Part shown: piece by piece, positions 13,284-23,172 of the stretch | Layout: every line of letters begins with the position of its first letter | Numbering within the stretch: position 1 is the first letter of the stretch | Source: an uncultured Clostridia bacterium | GTDB lineage: Bacteria; Bacillota; Clostridia; TANB77; CAG-508 | Assembly (NCBI GenBank): GCA_944387425.1 | Contig: CALXEV010000018.1 | Coordinates: 1-34,257 of the forward strand | Direction: 5' to 3' | DNA: 34,257 nucleotides | Notes under the pieces: model-generated | The model's database searches: none | Seen by the model: only the letters and a program-made list of their open reading frames with translations | What the model was told of the DNA's origin: nothing | Made by a program: the position numbers and the translations under genes

Positions 13284-16082
13284 TTACTCGTCTTTTGCTG
13301 TATTTATTTTGAATAATTTCATTATTTCTACTATTACTAATGGTGCTATTACTAATAATAATGTTTCTATCATATTTCCAGTTGGTAATACTGGTATACT
13401 AAATACATGTCTTAATGCTGGAACAACAAGAATTATTCCCATTAAGAATGCTGATGCTAAAACTGCAAGTATTAATACTGAATTTCCTAAAACTCCTGTC
13501 TTAAATACTGAATTTTTATTATCACGTATACTAAATACATGTACTAATTCAGCAAATGCCAATGTTATAAATGCCATTGTTTGACCAATCTCTATTTTTA
13601 CCTCTTCTTTAGATACATATTCTCCGCCATTTGCTAATACTTCCTCTAGGTTATCAATTTCATCTACTGATATTACTTCATTTTCATATCTTACCATTGT
13701 AGGTAATTTATCTTCTGGAGTTGCTAGTCCAACTATAAATGCTGCAAGTGTTAGTAATCCTATCATAGCACCTTGATATATTATTCTAAAAGTACGTCCT
13801 TTTGTAAAAATTCCTTCATCTTTTTTAATTGGTTTTCTATTCATTATATCTTTGTTTGCTGGGTCAAAAGCTAATGCTAATGCTGGGAATGTATCTGTTA
13901 CTAAGTTTATCCATAAAATATGAATTGGTAATAATACTTGTATTAATGTTACATCAGATATTCCAAACCAACTTCCTATTAATGGTGCAAATAATGTTGC
14001 TAATAGTAATACTACTACTTCACCAACATTACATGAGATTAAGAATTGTATTACTTTTAATATGTTATCATATATACGTCTTCCTTCTTCTACTGCTGAT
14101 ACAATTGTTGCAAAATTATCGTCTGTTAATATAACATCTGCTGCTTCTTTTGCTACTTCTGTTCCTACTTTACCCATTGCACATCCTATATCTGATGTCT
14201 TTAATGCAGGGCTATCGTTTACACCATCACCTGTCATTGCAACTACTTCACCATTTTTTTGCCAAGCTCTTACTATACGTACTTTATGTTCAGGTGATAC
14301 TCTTGCATATACTGAATATTTTCTTACATTTTGTTCTAATTCTTCATCAGAAATTTTATCTAATTCTAAACCTGTTAGTGCTTCATCTTCATTTTCTAAT
14401 ATTCCTAGTTTTTTTGCTATAGCTACAGCTGTTACTTTGTGGTCTCCTGTAATCATAACAGTTTTTATTCCTGCTGTTTTACATTTTTCTACAGCTTTTT
14501 TAGCTTCTTCTCTTGGTGGATCTATCATTCCAACCATACCAATAAATGTTAGACCACTTTCAATTGTTTTCATTTCTTCTTTTGATGGCATATGGTCTAT
14601 TTCTTTATATGCAAATGCTAAAACTCTTAATGCTTCTTTTGCCATATTTTCATTGTTTTCTCTAATCCAATTTGCATATTCATCTAAATTTGTTTTTATT
14701 TCTCCTTTTAATAGATATGAATTACATATTTTTAATAATTCATCTACTCCACCTTTTGTGTATACTGTATATTTTCCATTGTTTTCGTTTACTGTTGTCA
14801 TTAATTTTCTGTCTGAATCAAAAGGCACTTCTTCTACTCTTGGATTTTCTCTATATACAGCTTGTGTATAATCTTGTTTTAATGCCATATCTACTAATGC
14901 TGTTTCTGTTGGGTCACCAACAAGTTCATTATTTTCAAGAACTCTTGTATCATTACATAACATACAATCATATACTAATTTTTTGAAGTCTTCTGTTGTT
15001 TCTACTTGTGCAACATCTGCTGTTACATCATTACAGAATATTTTTTCTACTGTCATCTTGTTTTGTGTTAGTGTTCCTGTTTTATCAGAACATATAACTG
15101 TACTGCTTCCCAGTGTTTCAACTGCTGGTAGTTTTTTAACAATAGCATTCTTTTTTACCATCTTTTGAACACCAATTGCTAAAACTATTGTTGATACAGC
15201 TACTAGTCCTTCTGGTATTACTGCTACTGCTAGTGATACAGCAGTCATAAACATGTCTAATAATGGTTTTCCTTGTAACAATCCTATTACAAATATTACA
15301 GCACATATTGCTAATGCTGCAATTCCTAAAGTTTTTCCTAAACTATTTAATCTACGTTGTAATGGTGTTTCTTGTTTCTCTGTTTCATTTAACATATCAG
15401 CTATTTTACCAACTTCAGTATTCATTCCTGTTTCTACTACAATTGCTTTACCTCTTCCATATGTAATTAAACTTGATGAAAATAGCATATTTTTTCTGTC
15501 TCCAACACCTATATCTTCTTTATCTATTTTTTCTGTTTCTTTTTCTACTGGTACTGATTCACCTGTTAAAGATGATTCTTGAGATTTAAGGTTTATGGCT
15601 TCTATTATTCTTAAGTCAGCAGATACATAGTCTCCTGTTTCTAGAATCACTATATCTCCAGGTACTAATTCTCTTGCTGGTATAACTTGTTCTTTTCCAT
15701 TTCTAATAACTTTAGCAGCATGAGCACTTAATTTTTTTAATGCTTCAAGTGATTTTTCTGCTTTACTCTCTTGTGCTACACCTATAATTGCATTTAATAA
15801 TACAACTATCAATATGATTATTGTATCTGTTACTCCCTCTCCTTCAACAACTCCTACAATTCCAGAAACTATTGCTGCAATAATTAATACTATTATTGAG
15901 AAGTCTTTGAATTGTGCTAGAAATTTTTTGAAAATGGATTCTTTCTTTTTTTCTTGTAATTCATTTAGTCCAAATTTTTGAGTGTACTCTTGTACTTTCT
16001 CTGTTGCTAATCCTTTTTCTAAATCAGTTTGTAATTCTTTTTCTACTTCTTTTACTGTTTGATTAAACCAATTTTTTTTCAT
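13284..16082 (-). CDS. P2-type cation-transporting ATPase (PMCA/SERCA-like; Ca2+ and/or Mn2+ efflux)
   Basis: Exports divalent cations using ATP. Landmarks are the N-terminal cation ATPase domain, TGES in the actuator domain (173-176), PEGL in helix M4 (290-293), the phosphorylated Asp in DKTGT (D333), the hinge TGDGVND, and M6 with NLVTDTFPALAL. At 932 residues it has the full ten-helix layout with the P2 C-terminal domain. PEGL plus N/D in M6 fits Ca2+ or Mn2+. The leader carries a riboswitch candidate of the Mn2+-sensing yybP-ykoY class, and P2 ATPases under that riboswitch (Lactococcus YoaB, pneumococcal MgtA) export Mn2+/Ca2+, so Mn2+ detoxification is the favoured role. GGAAGAGG precedes the ATG. 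Confidence 0.92.
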   Translation of the reverse strand: MKKNWFNQTVKEVEKELQTDLEKGLATEKVQEYTQKFGLNELQEKKKESIFKKFLAQFKDFSIIVLIIAAIVSGIVGVVEGEGVTDTIIILIVVLLNAIIGVAQESKAEKSLEALKKLSAHAAKVIRNGKEQVIPARELVPGDIVILETGDYVSADLRIIEAINLKSQESSLTGESVPVEKETEKIDKEDIGVGDRKNMLFSSSLITYGRGKAIVVETGMNTEVGKIADMLNETEKQETPLQRRLNSLGKTLGIAALAICAVIFVIGLLQGKPLLDMFMTAVSLAVAVIPEGLVAVSTIVLAIGVQKMVKKNAIVKKLPAVETLGSSTVICSDKTGTLTQNKMTVEKIFCNDVTADVAQVETTEDFKKLVYDCMLCNDTRVLENNELVGDPTETALVDMALKQDYTQAVYRENPRVEEVPFDSDRKLMTTVNENNGKYTVYTKGGVDELLKICNSYLLKGEIKTNLDEYANWIRENNENMAKEALRVLAFAYKEIDHMPSKEEMKTIESGLTFIGMVGMIDPPREEAKKAVEKCKTAGIKTVMITGDHKVTAVAIAKKLGILENEDEALTGLELDKISDEELEQNVRKYSVYARVSPEHKVRIVRAWQKNGEVVAMTGDGVNDSPALKTSDIGCAMGKVGTEVAKEAADVILTDDNFATIVSAVEEGRRIYDNILKVIQFLISCNVGEVVVLLLATLFAPLIGSWFGISDVTLIQVLLPIHILWINLVTDTFPALALAFDPANKDIMNRKPIKKDEGIFTKGRTFRIIYQGAMIGLLTLAAFIVGLATPEDKLPTMVRYENEVISVDEIDNLEEVLANGGEYVSKEEVKIEIGQTMAFITLAFAELVHVFSIRDNKNSVFKTGVLGNSVLILAVLASAFLMGIILVVPALRHVFSIPVLPTGNMIETLLLVIAPLVIVEIMKLFKINTAKDE

Positions 16083-16142
16083 ATACCTCTTCCTTTCTTT
16101 AGATTTATTGTAACCTTTTTAGGGCATTTTTATTATTTTTTC

Positions 16143-16308
16143 CAAAAAAACAAAGACTTTTAAAGAGAAAATATAAAGTCAATTATATTCTTTCTTTAAA
16201 AGTCTCGTTTACTTGCATAGCTGTATTTTTTATGAGTTAAGCTTGTTAACCAGATATCTCTATATCGCGACTGTTGATTAACAATTTAAAACTACTCCCT
16301 TTTAAATG
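16143..16308 (-). promoter_or_regulatory. Candidate yybP-ykoY (manganese) riboswitch with terminator switch
   Basis: On the minus strand, P1 5' strand TTTAAAAG (16306-16299) is followed at once by GGGAGTAG (16299-16292), the hallmark L1 segment of the yybP-ykoY class. A nested stem-loop follows, TTGTTAA...TTAACAA enclosing GATAT/ATATC, then a GCAAG-containing stretch, then P1 3' strand CTTTTAAA (16202-16195). That strand is also the 5' arm of a long terminator: AGACTTTTAAAG (16205-16194) pairs with CTTTAAAAGTCT (16165-16154), with T run at 16153-16143. P1 and terminator exclude each other, so ligand would switch the ATPase on. The 3' part deviates from the consensus I remember. Confidence 0.7.
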
Positions 16309-16318
16309 ATTACAATTT

Positions 16319-16393
16319 TGGTGACCCGTACGGGAATCGAACCCATGATTCCACCTTGAGAGGGTGGCGTCTTAACCGCTTGACCAACGGGCC
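16319..16393 (-). tRNA. tRNA-Glu (CTC anticodon)
   Basis: On the minus strand the acceptor GGCCCGT pairs with ACGGGTC, the anticodon stem CCACC/GGTGG encloses CTCTCAA with anticodon CTC, and the T loop is TTCGATT; CCA is encoded. It decodes GAG. Its 3' end is only about 10 bases before the riboswitch P1 stem, with no terminator between. Confidence 0.95.
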
Positions 16394-16415
16394 ATTTGTG
16401 TGACATCACTATATT

Positions 16416-16444
16416 TTTATACCACATTTTTCTTTTTTAGTCAA
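16416..16444 (-). promoter_or_regulatory. Promoter of tRNA-Glu (and probably the riboswitch-ATPase transcript)
   Basis: Minus-strand -35 TTGACT (16444-16439), 17-bp spacer, -10 TATAAA (16421-16416). It is the only good promoter found upstream of the tRNA, riboswitch and ATPase. Confidence 0.7.
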
Positions 16445-16549
16445 TCGTTTTTTTAATAAAAAATTAATGATATATTAATATTTAAAGTAAAATCCTAGAA
16501 GTTTATTTTCTACTAAGTTTTTCTATCAAATATTAATATATCAATTGTT

Positions 16550-16930
16550 TTAATTATTTATTATCTTTTGCATTTTTTCGGCATTAGGATCTCCTAATTG
16601 CTTTGATATTGATATATCATATCTTAGTAATATATCTAACAAGTCTTTTTTATCCTTTATTCTATTTTCTCTATATTTTTGCCATTCTAGATGGTTTTCT
16701 TTCCAAAGCTTTTTATTTTCGTCCCAAAGTTTTTTGTTTTCTTCCCAGCGTTTATTATTTTCTTCCCAACGTCTTAAGTTTTCTTTCCAATGTGTATCTT
16801 CTATCTCTCTACTTTTTTGTATTTCTAGACGACATTCTTTAATTTCATCACTTAATCTATTAAAGTTTCGAGTTGTTTCTAATTGGAAGCTACACATCAT
16901 CTCAAAAATTTTGTTAATTTTTTCTTCCAT
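16550..16930 (-). CDS. Trp-heptad coiled-coil protein (126 aa)
   Basis: Not recognised as a characterised family. Nearly all of it is predicted coiled coil. Tryptophans stand at exactly every seventh residue: W48, W55, W62, W69, W76 and W83, within WEENNK/WEENKKL-type heptads, a very regular array of core Trp. The N-terminal ~40 residues and the C-terminal ~30 residues (rich in Leu, Ile and Asp) are probably helical caps. ATG 16930 is chosen because AGGAGGTG ends nine bases upstream; a GTG at 16942 lies within that ribosome site. No membrane segment or signal peptide. Proteins with such [RKL]WEEN repeats occur scattered in bacteria, some as DUF3782-like endonuclease relatives, but this one lacks a nuclease domain. 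Confidence 0.72.
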   Translation of the reverse strand: MEEKINKIFEMMCSFQLETTRNFNRLSDEIKECRLEIQKSREIEDTHWKENLRRWEENNKRWEENKKLWDENKKLWKENHLEWQKYRENRIKDKKDLLDILLRYDISISKQLGDPNAEKMQKIINN

Positions 16931-17118
16931 GACAATATTCACCTCCTTATTATAGATTTTAAATTTTTTCTAAATTAAGAATTAATTTTAAAAAGTTTGA
17001 AAAAATAATTGAAATAAATAAAAAATAAGAAAAAACTTGCTTATATTATACTATCACTTTTTGCATTTTGTCAACAATTTTCGTTAGACAAATTTCGACA
17101 CATTCCAATATATAAGAA

Positions 17119-17148
17119 AAGAGTGAGAATATAGTAATTCTCACTCTT
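17119..17148 (-). terminator. Terminator of the 44-aa zinc-finger gene
   Basis: AAGAGTGAGAAT (17119-17130) pairs with ATTCTCACTCTT (17137-17148), followed on the minus strand by TTCTTATAT. It lies about 40 bp after the stop codon at 17189. Confidence 0.75.
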
Positions 17149-17188
17149 CTCTCACTTTATTCAAGTGACATTTGGTTCTTAGCTTAGT

Positions 17189-17323
17189 TTAATCATCGTC
17201 ATCATCGTCATCATCTGACGAGATATACCCCATTCCCCAGCAGAAAGGACATTCCCGCTCAGAAGGAGTACCTTCGTCAACGACACCAGAGCCACCACAA
17301 CAGTAGCAAACTTTGGTAGACAT
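17189..17323 (-). CDS. Stand-alone DnaJ-type zinc-finger miniprotein (44 aa)
   Basis: A short gene, from ATG 17323 with AAAGGTGG eleven bases upstream. The product contains two CxxCxGxG motifs, CYCCGGSG (C6, C9) and CPFCWGMG (C25, C28), which together would bind one zinc ion as in half of a DnaJ cysteine-rich region, and ends with eight consecutive aspartates. Composition is foreign: I count 59 G/C in 120 bases (17201-17320). It has its own terminator and lies between the coiled-coil gene and the VirD4-like gene, same strand. A role in binding unfolded peptides, tRNA or a partner via the acidic tail is speculation. Confidence 0.78.
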   Translation of the reverse strand: MSTKVCYCCGGSGVVDEGTPSERECPFCWGMGYISSDDDDDDDD

Positions 17324-17406
17324 AAGCTAGTACACCACCTTTCAAATCTTTTAAACCTTTTTAGGTTTATGTTAATATATTATCACAAATAAACATTTAT
17401 GTCAAA

Positions 17407-19725
17407 CTAGTTATCTTTTTTCTTTTTAAAATTAACAACTATTGCATCTTGATTGTCAAATTCAAATGTTGCATCAGTATCATCTGTCTGAACTGGATTT
17501 ATTTCATCTCTATCATCCACAAAATTTATATGTTTAGGATCAAATTTCTTTTTGCTAGTTCCTGTATCTTCTTCTACAACACCTGATGTAAATCTAGAGA
17601 AATTATAAAATTTCATTGGTTGTTCTTCTTTGTATTTAGCACCGATAAAATCAAATTTACCTTCTCCAACATTAAATCCTCCACCGTCTGTCTTTAATTT
17701 AACTGCAGCCATCTTAAATGATAAAGTCGCAAGTTTATTTGGTGCAAAATATGAAGCCCAATCATATTTAACATCTGAATATTTTGATTCATACTCCAAT
17801 TTTCCCATATCCATATTGTTTTTGTATACCCATTCTCTTCTCTTAGTGAATTCTTTTGACCACCACTCTAATTCATCAGGAGTAGCATCTCCTAAAAAGA
17901 TTTTGCTTGCACAATTTGATAATATTGTATCTTTATATTTCATTTCAGGCCAATTTCCTTCTAACTGTGCTAAGTTTTGAGCTGTTATTGTTGTTGCAAC
18001 TTTGTACTTACGATATAATGTGAAAATTGCTTCTGTGTCTTTGCAAACAAAGTCTGGAAATTCGTCTATATATAAGAAATGTGGAATTCTGCTATTTTCA
18101 TTTCCAGGTCTTCTTAATACTGCTCCTTGCATTGATAATATAAAGAATAGACCAAAAGCCTTGTGAGTCGTTCTTCCTAGGTCACCTCTACGTGTACATA
18201 CAAATGTAACTTCTCCATTTTTCAATGCTTTATCAAAATCAATATTGTTTGTTCTATTACATAATATTGTTTTAACACCTGGTAATCTTAAAAGGTTATC
18301 CAATTGTGAAACAGCTAAATATAAGTATTTTTCTGTGTCACTTCTTCCACTACTATTTTTATAGAAATTCTTTTTAAAATATAATAATGGAACACTATAT
18401 TTTTCAGCCAATTCCTCATCTTGTTTCATTATTTCACACATTTTTTCTACAAGGTCGAAATTTGTAAGTAATTTTAACATATCTTCTAAGTTTGGAAGAT
18501 TTCCTTCATTTAGTCTTGGATACATTTCTTTTAATATTAATGTAAGATTTTCGATTGCTTGAATTATAAATTCTTCTCTATAAGTGTCTGATATTTCAGG
18601 ATGTGCATTTACATACATTCCTTTTAGTGTTGATGATATTGTTATAGCAATTTTTAATGCATCATCATAAACAAAAGGATTTAATCCTATTGAATTTGGA
18701 TTTGATGGGTCTATTAAATTATATTTTATGTGAAAGTTCTTACATACATTAATTAATCTTGATGTAGATTCAAAGTCAGGTGCTATTGATGTTAATCCTA
18801 AGTTTCTATATACATACTCGTCATCAAATGATGATATAATCATTTTACTCATATAAGCTTTGTATACAGCTTCTTTTCCTGATGTAGGATTTATCATTTT
18901 CAAATCAAAATTTTCATTTAAATAATCATTATCATAAGGTGCATTTAGTGTTGCAATGCCTGTTTTTAATGCCGTATATCCCATTTCTTTTGCATTTGCT
19001 ACATAAAACGCCTTTTTCTCTAAATCTTTTGCCATCATTGGCTCTAGAATAAGTGATGTTTTTCCTGTTCCTGATCCTCCACATGCAAGTAAAGATTGAT
19101 ATCTAGATTTTTCTGTAAACATCATTTTCTTTCCTGTTTCATAATCATTACACATAAACATATCACATGTAAATGGTCCATGACCTGTTTTAGTATCTGC
19201 TAAGCTTATTCCTCTGTAATCCCATATTGATCTTGATTGATCTTTACTATCTCCTACTCCTAAACGTATGAATTTTATCAATGCATAAAATGTTGATAAT
19301 GGTAAATAAATTGAAAGTGCCGTAAATGCTGGTCTAATTAATTCAGAAAAGTCTGTTACTAATTCTGTATATCCAGGTAATGAAATTAGAAACAGCCAAG
19401 CTGCTTTATTTAACCACTGTGTGAACATTGAAATTGCAACAACATAGAGTGTTATAACATATGTAAAAAATAGCATTACTTTCGTACTTTTTGATGTCGC
19501 AAATTCTGATGTTGGTGAAAACAGATATGCAAATACTGGGCAAGCTAATGCTAAAGTATATTGTATTGGTCCCCAATATGATACTGATACACCTGTAAAT
19601 ATCATAAATAACATTTCTACAACTCTATCTACTACTATGTATATTGATATCATTGTTAATATATATGTTGCAAATGTATTTCTACTTGCATTTAATTTCT
19701 TCAAAAATTTATCAATTATTTTCAT
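17407..19725 (-). CDS. VirD4/TraG-like type IV coupling protein (orphan)
   Basis: Hexameric membrane ATPase of the T4CP family, which delivers DNA or protein substrates to type IV secretion channels. Several N-terminal membrane helices (about residues 18-155) precede the ATPase domain, with Walker A GGSGTGKT (216-223) and Walker B FLYIDEF (550-556), then the TraM-recognition/TraG-C region. Length 772 is typical or slightly long. The C-terminal ~100 residues are acidic and low in complexity, ending KKKKDN. No relaxase, VirB4, VirB6 or pilin gene is nearby, so it is an orphan in this window. AAAGGAAG precedes the ATG. Confidence 0.85.
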   Translation of the reverse strand: MKIIDKFLKKLNASRNTFATYILTMISIYIVVDRVVEMLFMIFTGVSVSYWGPIQYTLALACPVFAYLFSPTSEFATSKSTKVMLFFTYVITLYVVAISMFTQWLNKAAWLFLISLPGYTELVTDFSELIRPAFTALSIYLPLSTFYALIKFIRLGVGDSKDQSRSIWDYRGISLADTKTGHGPFTCDMFMCNDYETGKKMMFTEKSRYQSLLACGGSGTGKTSLILEPMMAKDLEKKAFYVANAKEMGYTALKTGIATLNAPYDNDYLNENFDLKMINPTSGKEAVYKAYMSKMIISSFDDEYVYRNLGLTSIAPDFESTSRLINVCKNFHIKYNLIDPSNPNSIGLNPFVYDDALKIAITISSTLKGMYVNAHPEISDTYREEFIIQAIENLTLILKEMYPRLNEGNLPNLEDMLKLLTNFDLVEKMCEIMKQDEELAEKYSVPLLYFKKNFYKNSSGRSDTEKYLYLAVSQLDNLLRLPGVKTILCNRTNNIDFDKALKNGEVTFVCTRRGDLGRTTHKAFGLFFILSMQGAVLRRPGNENSRIPHFLYIDEFPDFVCKDTEAIFTLYRKYKVATTITAQNLAQLEGNWPEMKYKDTILSNCASKIFLGDATPDELEWWSKEFTKRREWVYKNNMDMGKLEYESKYSDVKYDWASYFAPNKLATLSFKMAAVKLKTDGGGFNVGEGKFDFIGAKYKEEQPMKFYNFSRFTSGVVEEDTGTSKKKFDPKHINFVDDRDEINPVQTDDTDATFEFDNQDAIVVNFKKKKDN

Positions 19726-19817
19726 GATTTCTTCCTTTCATTTTCAAAATCATACATATATATTATCCTATAAAATCATTAAAAATACAAGCTTTTTAAC
19801 CAAATTTTATAATTTTA

Positions 19818-20669
19818 TTATAGAAATAATTCTAATATTATTCCAGAAGCTACTCCTATAAAATATAATATAAATACTATTTTAAAATTTTCTCTTATGT
19901 TTTTATTTGTTCTAAACAATACCAATAATCCAACTCCTGCATTTACAAGCAATCCTGCAATTAGTACTGCCATAGATATTACATTTTCAACAAATAATTG
20001 TGTTAAAATAACTGAAGATGCACAATTTGGAACTAATCCAACAATTCCAGCTAATACAGGTCCAAACACAACATTTTGGCTTACAAAATTAGCTATATTT
20101 TCTTCTCCAATTAAAGATATAACCCAATTTATCACCATAGTTATAATTAATATGTAAATTGCAATATTTAATGTATGTTTTATAGCTGAAACAATTATTC
20201 CATTTTCACAATGGCAATGGTCATGTTCACATAGCTCCTCTATTTTTTCCTCTTGTTCTTCTTTTTTAAATTTTCTTATTACAAAATCTATTGCAAAACC
20301 TGCTATTATACCAATTACCAATTTAATTGCTAAAATAGTTAATATTGTTCCTATCGGAACTTTTTCAGTGATTAAAATTGGTAACATTTCATCGGAAGTT
20401 GCTAAATATACTGAAATTAATGTTCCTAAAGTTATTACTCTTGCAGCATATAAGTTTGTTGCAGAAACTGAAAAACCACATTGTGGAACAATTCCTACTA
20501 ATGCACCTATTAATGGTCCAAATTTTCCAGATTTCTTTATTGTTTCTCTAGCTTTTTTACTTGTTTTATGTTCTATATATTCCATTATTAAATATGTTAG
20601 AAATAAAAACGGAAGTAATTTTACTGTATCTATTAGAGCATCTTGTAATATTTCTAAGATTTCTTGCAC
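19818..20669 (-). CDS. Putative heavy-metal/arsenic permease (ArsP_2-type)
   Basis: Inner-membrane permease, 283 residues, with about eight hydrophobic segments arranged as two repeats, each carrying a conserved Pro-x-Cys motif: VPQCGFS (P62-C64) and VPNCASS (P214-C216). A cytosolic loop holds the metal-ligand cluster CEHDHCHCE (C147, H149, H151, C152, H153, C154). This fits the ArsP_2 family of putative heavy-metal exporters; ligand and direction are unproved. The start is GTG with GGAGG nine bases upstream. It begins 23 bp after the Nudix gene and is the last of an obg-nudix-permease transcription unit. Confidence 0.78.
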   Translation of the reverse strand: MQEILEILQDALIDTVKLLPFLFLTYLIMEYIEHKTSKKARETIKKSGKFGPLIGALVGIVPQCGFSVSATNLYAARVITLGTLISVYLATSDEMLPILITEKVPIGTILTILAIKLVIGIIAGFAIDFVIRKFKKEEQEEKIEELCEHDHCHCENGIIVSAIKHTLNIAIYILIITMVINWVISLIGEENIANFVSQNVVFGPVLAGIVGLVPNCASSVILTQLFVENVISMAVLIAGLLVNAGVGLLVLFRTNKNIRENFKIVFILYFIGVASGIILELFL

Positions 20670-20692
20670 TTACAATTCCTCCTTTTATTTTT

Positions 20693-21142
20693 CTATATTC
20701 TATTGTTTTTTATATCTTCTACAAATTTTTCTTTTATTTCAGTTGGAAGTAATGGTATATTTTCTATATTTTCTCTTTTTATGATTTCTGGCAAATATTT
20801 TCCTCTATGTGCATATTTAAGATTTCCAGAAAATTCTGGACCATTCCCTGTTCCAAACTTTCCTCCAATATATTTGCACAAAAAGAAATATTCTTTTTTG
20901 TTTATTTCACCATTATCTAGTTCGTATAATTTCCTCACTACTTCTACATCTATTCCAAATTCTTCTTTTATCTCTCTAATTGTTCCTTCTTCTAATGTCT
21001 CTTCTCCTTCTCTTCCTCCGCCAGGAAATGTGTAATATTCTCCAATTGGATGATTTTGCACTCCAACTCTATGCATTAATGCAAAACCTTCTCCCATTGG
21101 TATTATTCCTGCTAAACGTATTCTAACTTCTTTTTCTTTCAT
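20693..21142 (-). CDS. Nudix hydrolase (149 aa)
   Basis: Hydrolyses nucleoside diphosphates linked to X. The Nudix box is complete at residues 42-64: G42, E48, then REIKEEFGI (56-64) with catalytic Glu57, Glu60 and Glu61. The compact 149-residue size matches single-domain housekeeping members such as MutT-like or NDP-sugar hydrolases; substrate cannot be read. AAGGAG precedes the ATG. It starts 14 bp after obg, so the two are cotranscribed. Confidence 0.88.
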   Translation of the reverse strand: MKEKEVRIRLAGIIPMGEGFALMHRVGVQNHPIGEYYTFPGGGREGEETLEEGTIREIKEEFGIDVEVVRKLYELDNGEINKKEYFFLCKYIGGKFGTGNGPEFSGNLKYAHRGKYLPEIIKRENIENIPLLPTEIKEKFVEDIKNNRI

Positions 21143-21156
21143 CTTTTTTCTCCTTT

Positions 21157-22431
<1,275 letters not shown>

Positions 22432-22572
22432 TTATTTCATCTCCTATCAAAACTTTCTTAAAATCATTTATATATAATCACTTTTTTAATAGATTATTTC
22501 CTTTTTTTACAAATAATATTATACTATATTTTCATCTAAAAATAAAGTGTTTTTATGAATTTATTAATAAAG

Positions 22573-22609
22573 AAAAAATGGTAGATGACTTATTAATCTA
22601 CCATTTTTC
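22573..22609. terminator. Bidirectional terminator between the 147-aa ORFan and obg
   Basis: AAAAAATGGTAGAT and ATCTACCATTTTT pair around a nine-base loop; on the minus strand TTTTTTC follows. A second weaker hairpin (22619-22646, CAACA/TGTTG arms) lies between it and the ORFan. Confidence 0.8.
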
Positions 22610-22677
22610 TGTTTGTATCTGCAACACATATTCTATATGTTGTAGAGGAGTTATGTGGAATTAGTTTGCCTTTTGTT

Positions 22678-23121
22678 TTAGCCCCCTTCTTCTCCAATCT
22701 GCATGATGTCACTTATCGGAGTAATTTTATCATCATTCGGAGCTTTTACATTGATTTTTCCAACATAGGCAAAAATCTTGATGCCTCCACCTCCACCAAC
22801 TGATGACGGCTTATAAACTACAATCAGTTGATTTTTCGTAATTGCTCTGCTGGGATAAATAATATTATCCTCAACAAAAGCATTTTTCGAAATAACTTGG
22901 ACATCCTCTTTTCGCCATTCGATTTCTGTTGGGCCTTCGATAGGCACAACAACCGTATCAAACTCTTCCTTTTGCTTCAGAAGTTCTTGAGCGAACTTCG
23001 AAGCTTCTTCTTTTAAAGAATTTACCTGCTTCTCTGTTTTTTTCAGTTTGATGCGGTTCCGAATGTTGTCGACCAAACTGGCCAAGAACAGCAAGACTGC
23101 AACACCTAAGATAATCCACAT
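22678..23121 (-). CDS. Membrane-anchored hypothetical protein (147 aa), ORFan
   Basis: Not recognised. A hydrophobic N-terminus (residues 2-18, WIILGVAVLLFLASLV) is a signal anchor; residues ~22-58 form a charged coiled coil; the rest is a small beta-rich domain with a GGGGG run at about 115. This single-helix plus coiled coil plus small beta domain layout resembles inner-membrane accessory proteins. It starts with AGGAGGAC seven bases upstream of the ATG, has its own promoter and terminator, and uses codons unlike its neighbours (48 G/C counted in the 120 bases 22921-23040). Confidence 0.7.
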   Translation of the reverse strand: MWIILGVAVLLFLASLVDNIRNRIKLKKTEKQVNSLKEEASKFAQELLKQKEEFDTVVVPIEGPTEIEWRKEDVQVISKNAFVEDNIIYPSRAITKNQLIVVYKPSSVGGGGGIKIFAYVGKINVKAPNDDKITPISDIMQIGEEGG

Positions 23122-23172
23122 TTTAAAGTCCTCCTAATAAAGTATTTACTCATTTTAGAGTAATCATTAAAT

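Noticed and set aside
14062..14871. A 269-residue open frame on the plus strand
   Set aside because: It lies wholly opposite the well-supported P-type ATPase gene and its Ser/Phe/Ile-rich sequence is typical of an antisense shadow; no ribosome site.
16154..16205. The hairpin as simply the tRNA-Glu terminator
   Set aside because: It does end the tRNA transcript, but its 5' arm is shared with the P1 stem next to GGGAGTAG, which is better explained as a riboswitch expression platform.
17094..17100. TTCGACA as a Spo0A box (also at 32430-32436)
   Set aside because: A 7-base match is expected a few times in 34 kb of both strands at this composition; neither is positioned at a convincing promoter.
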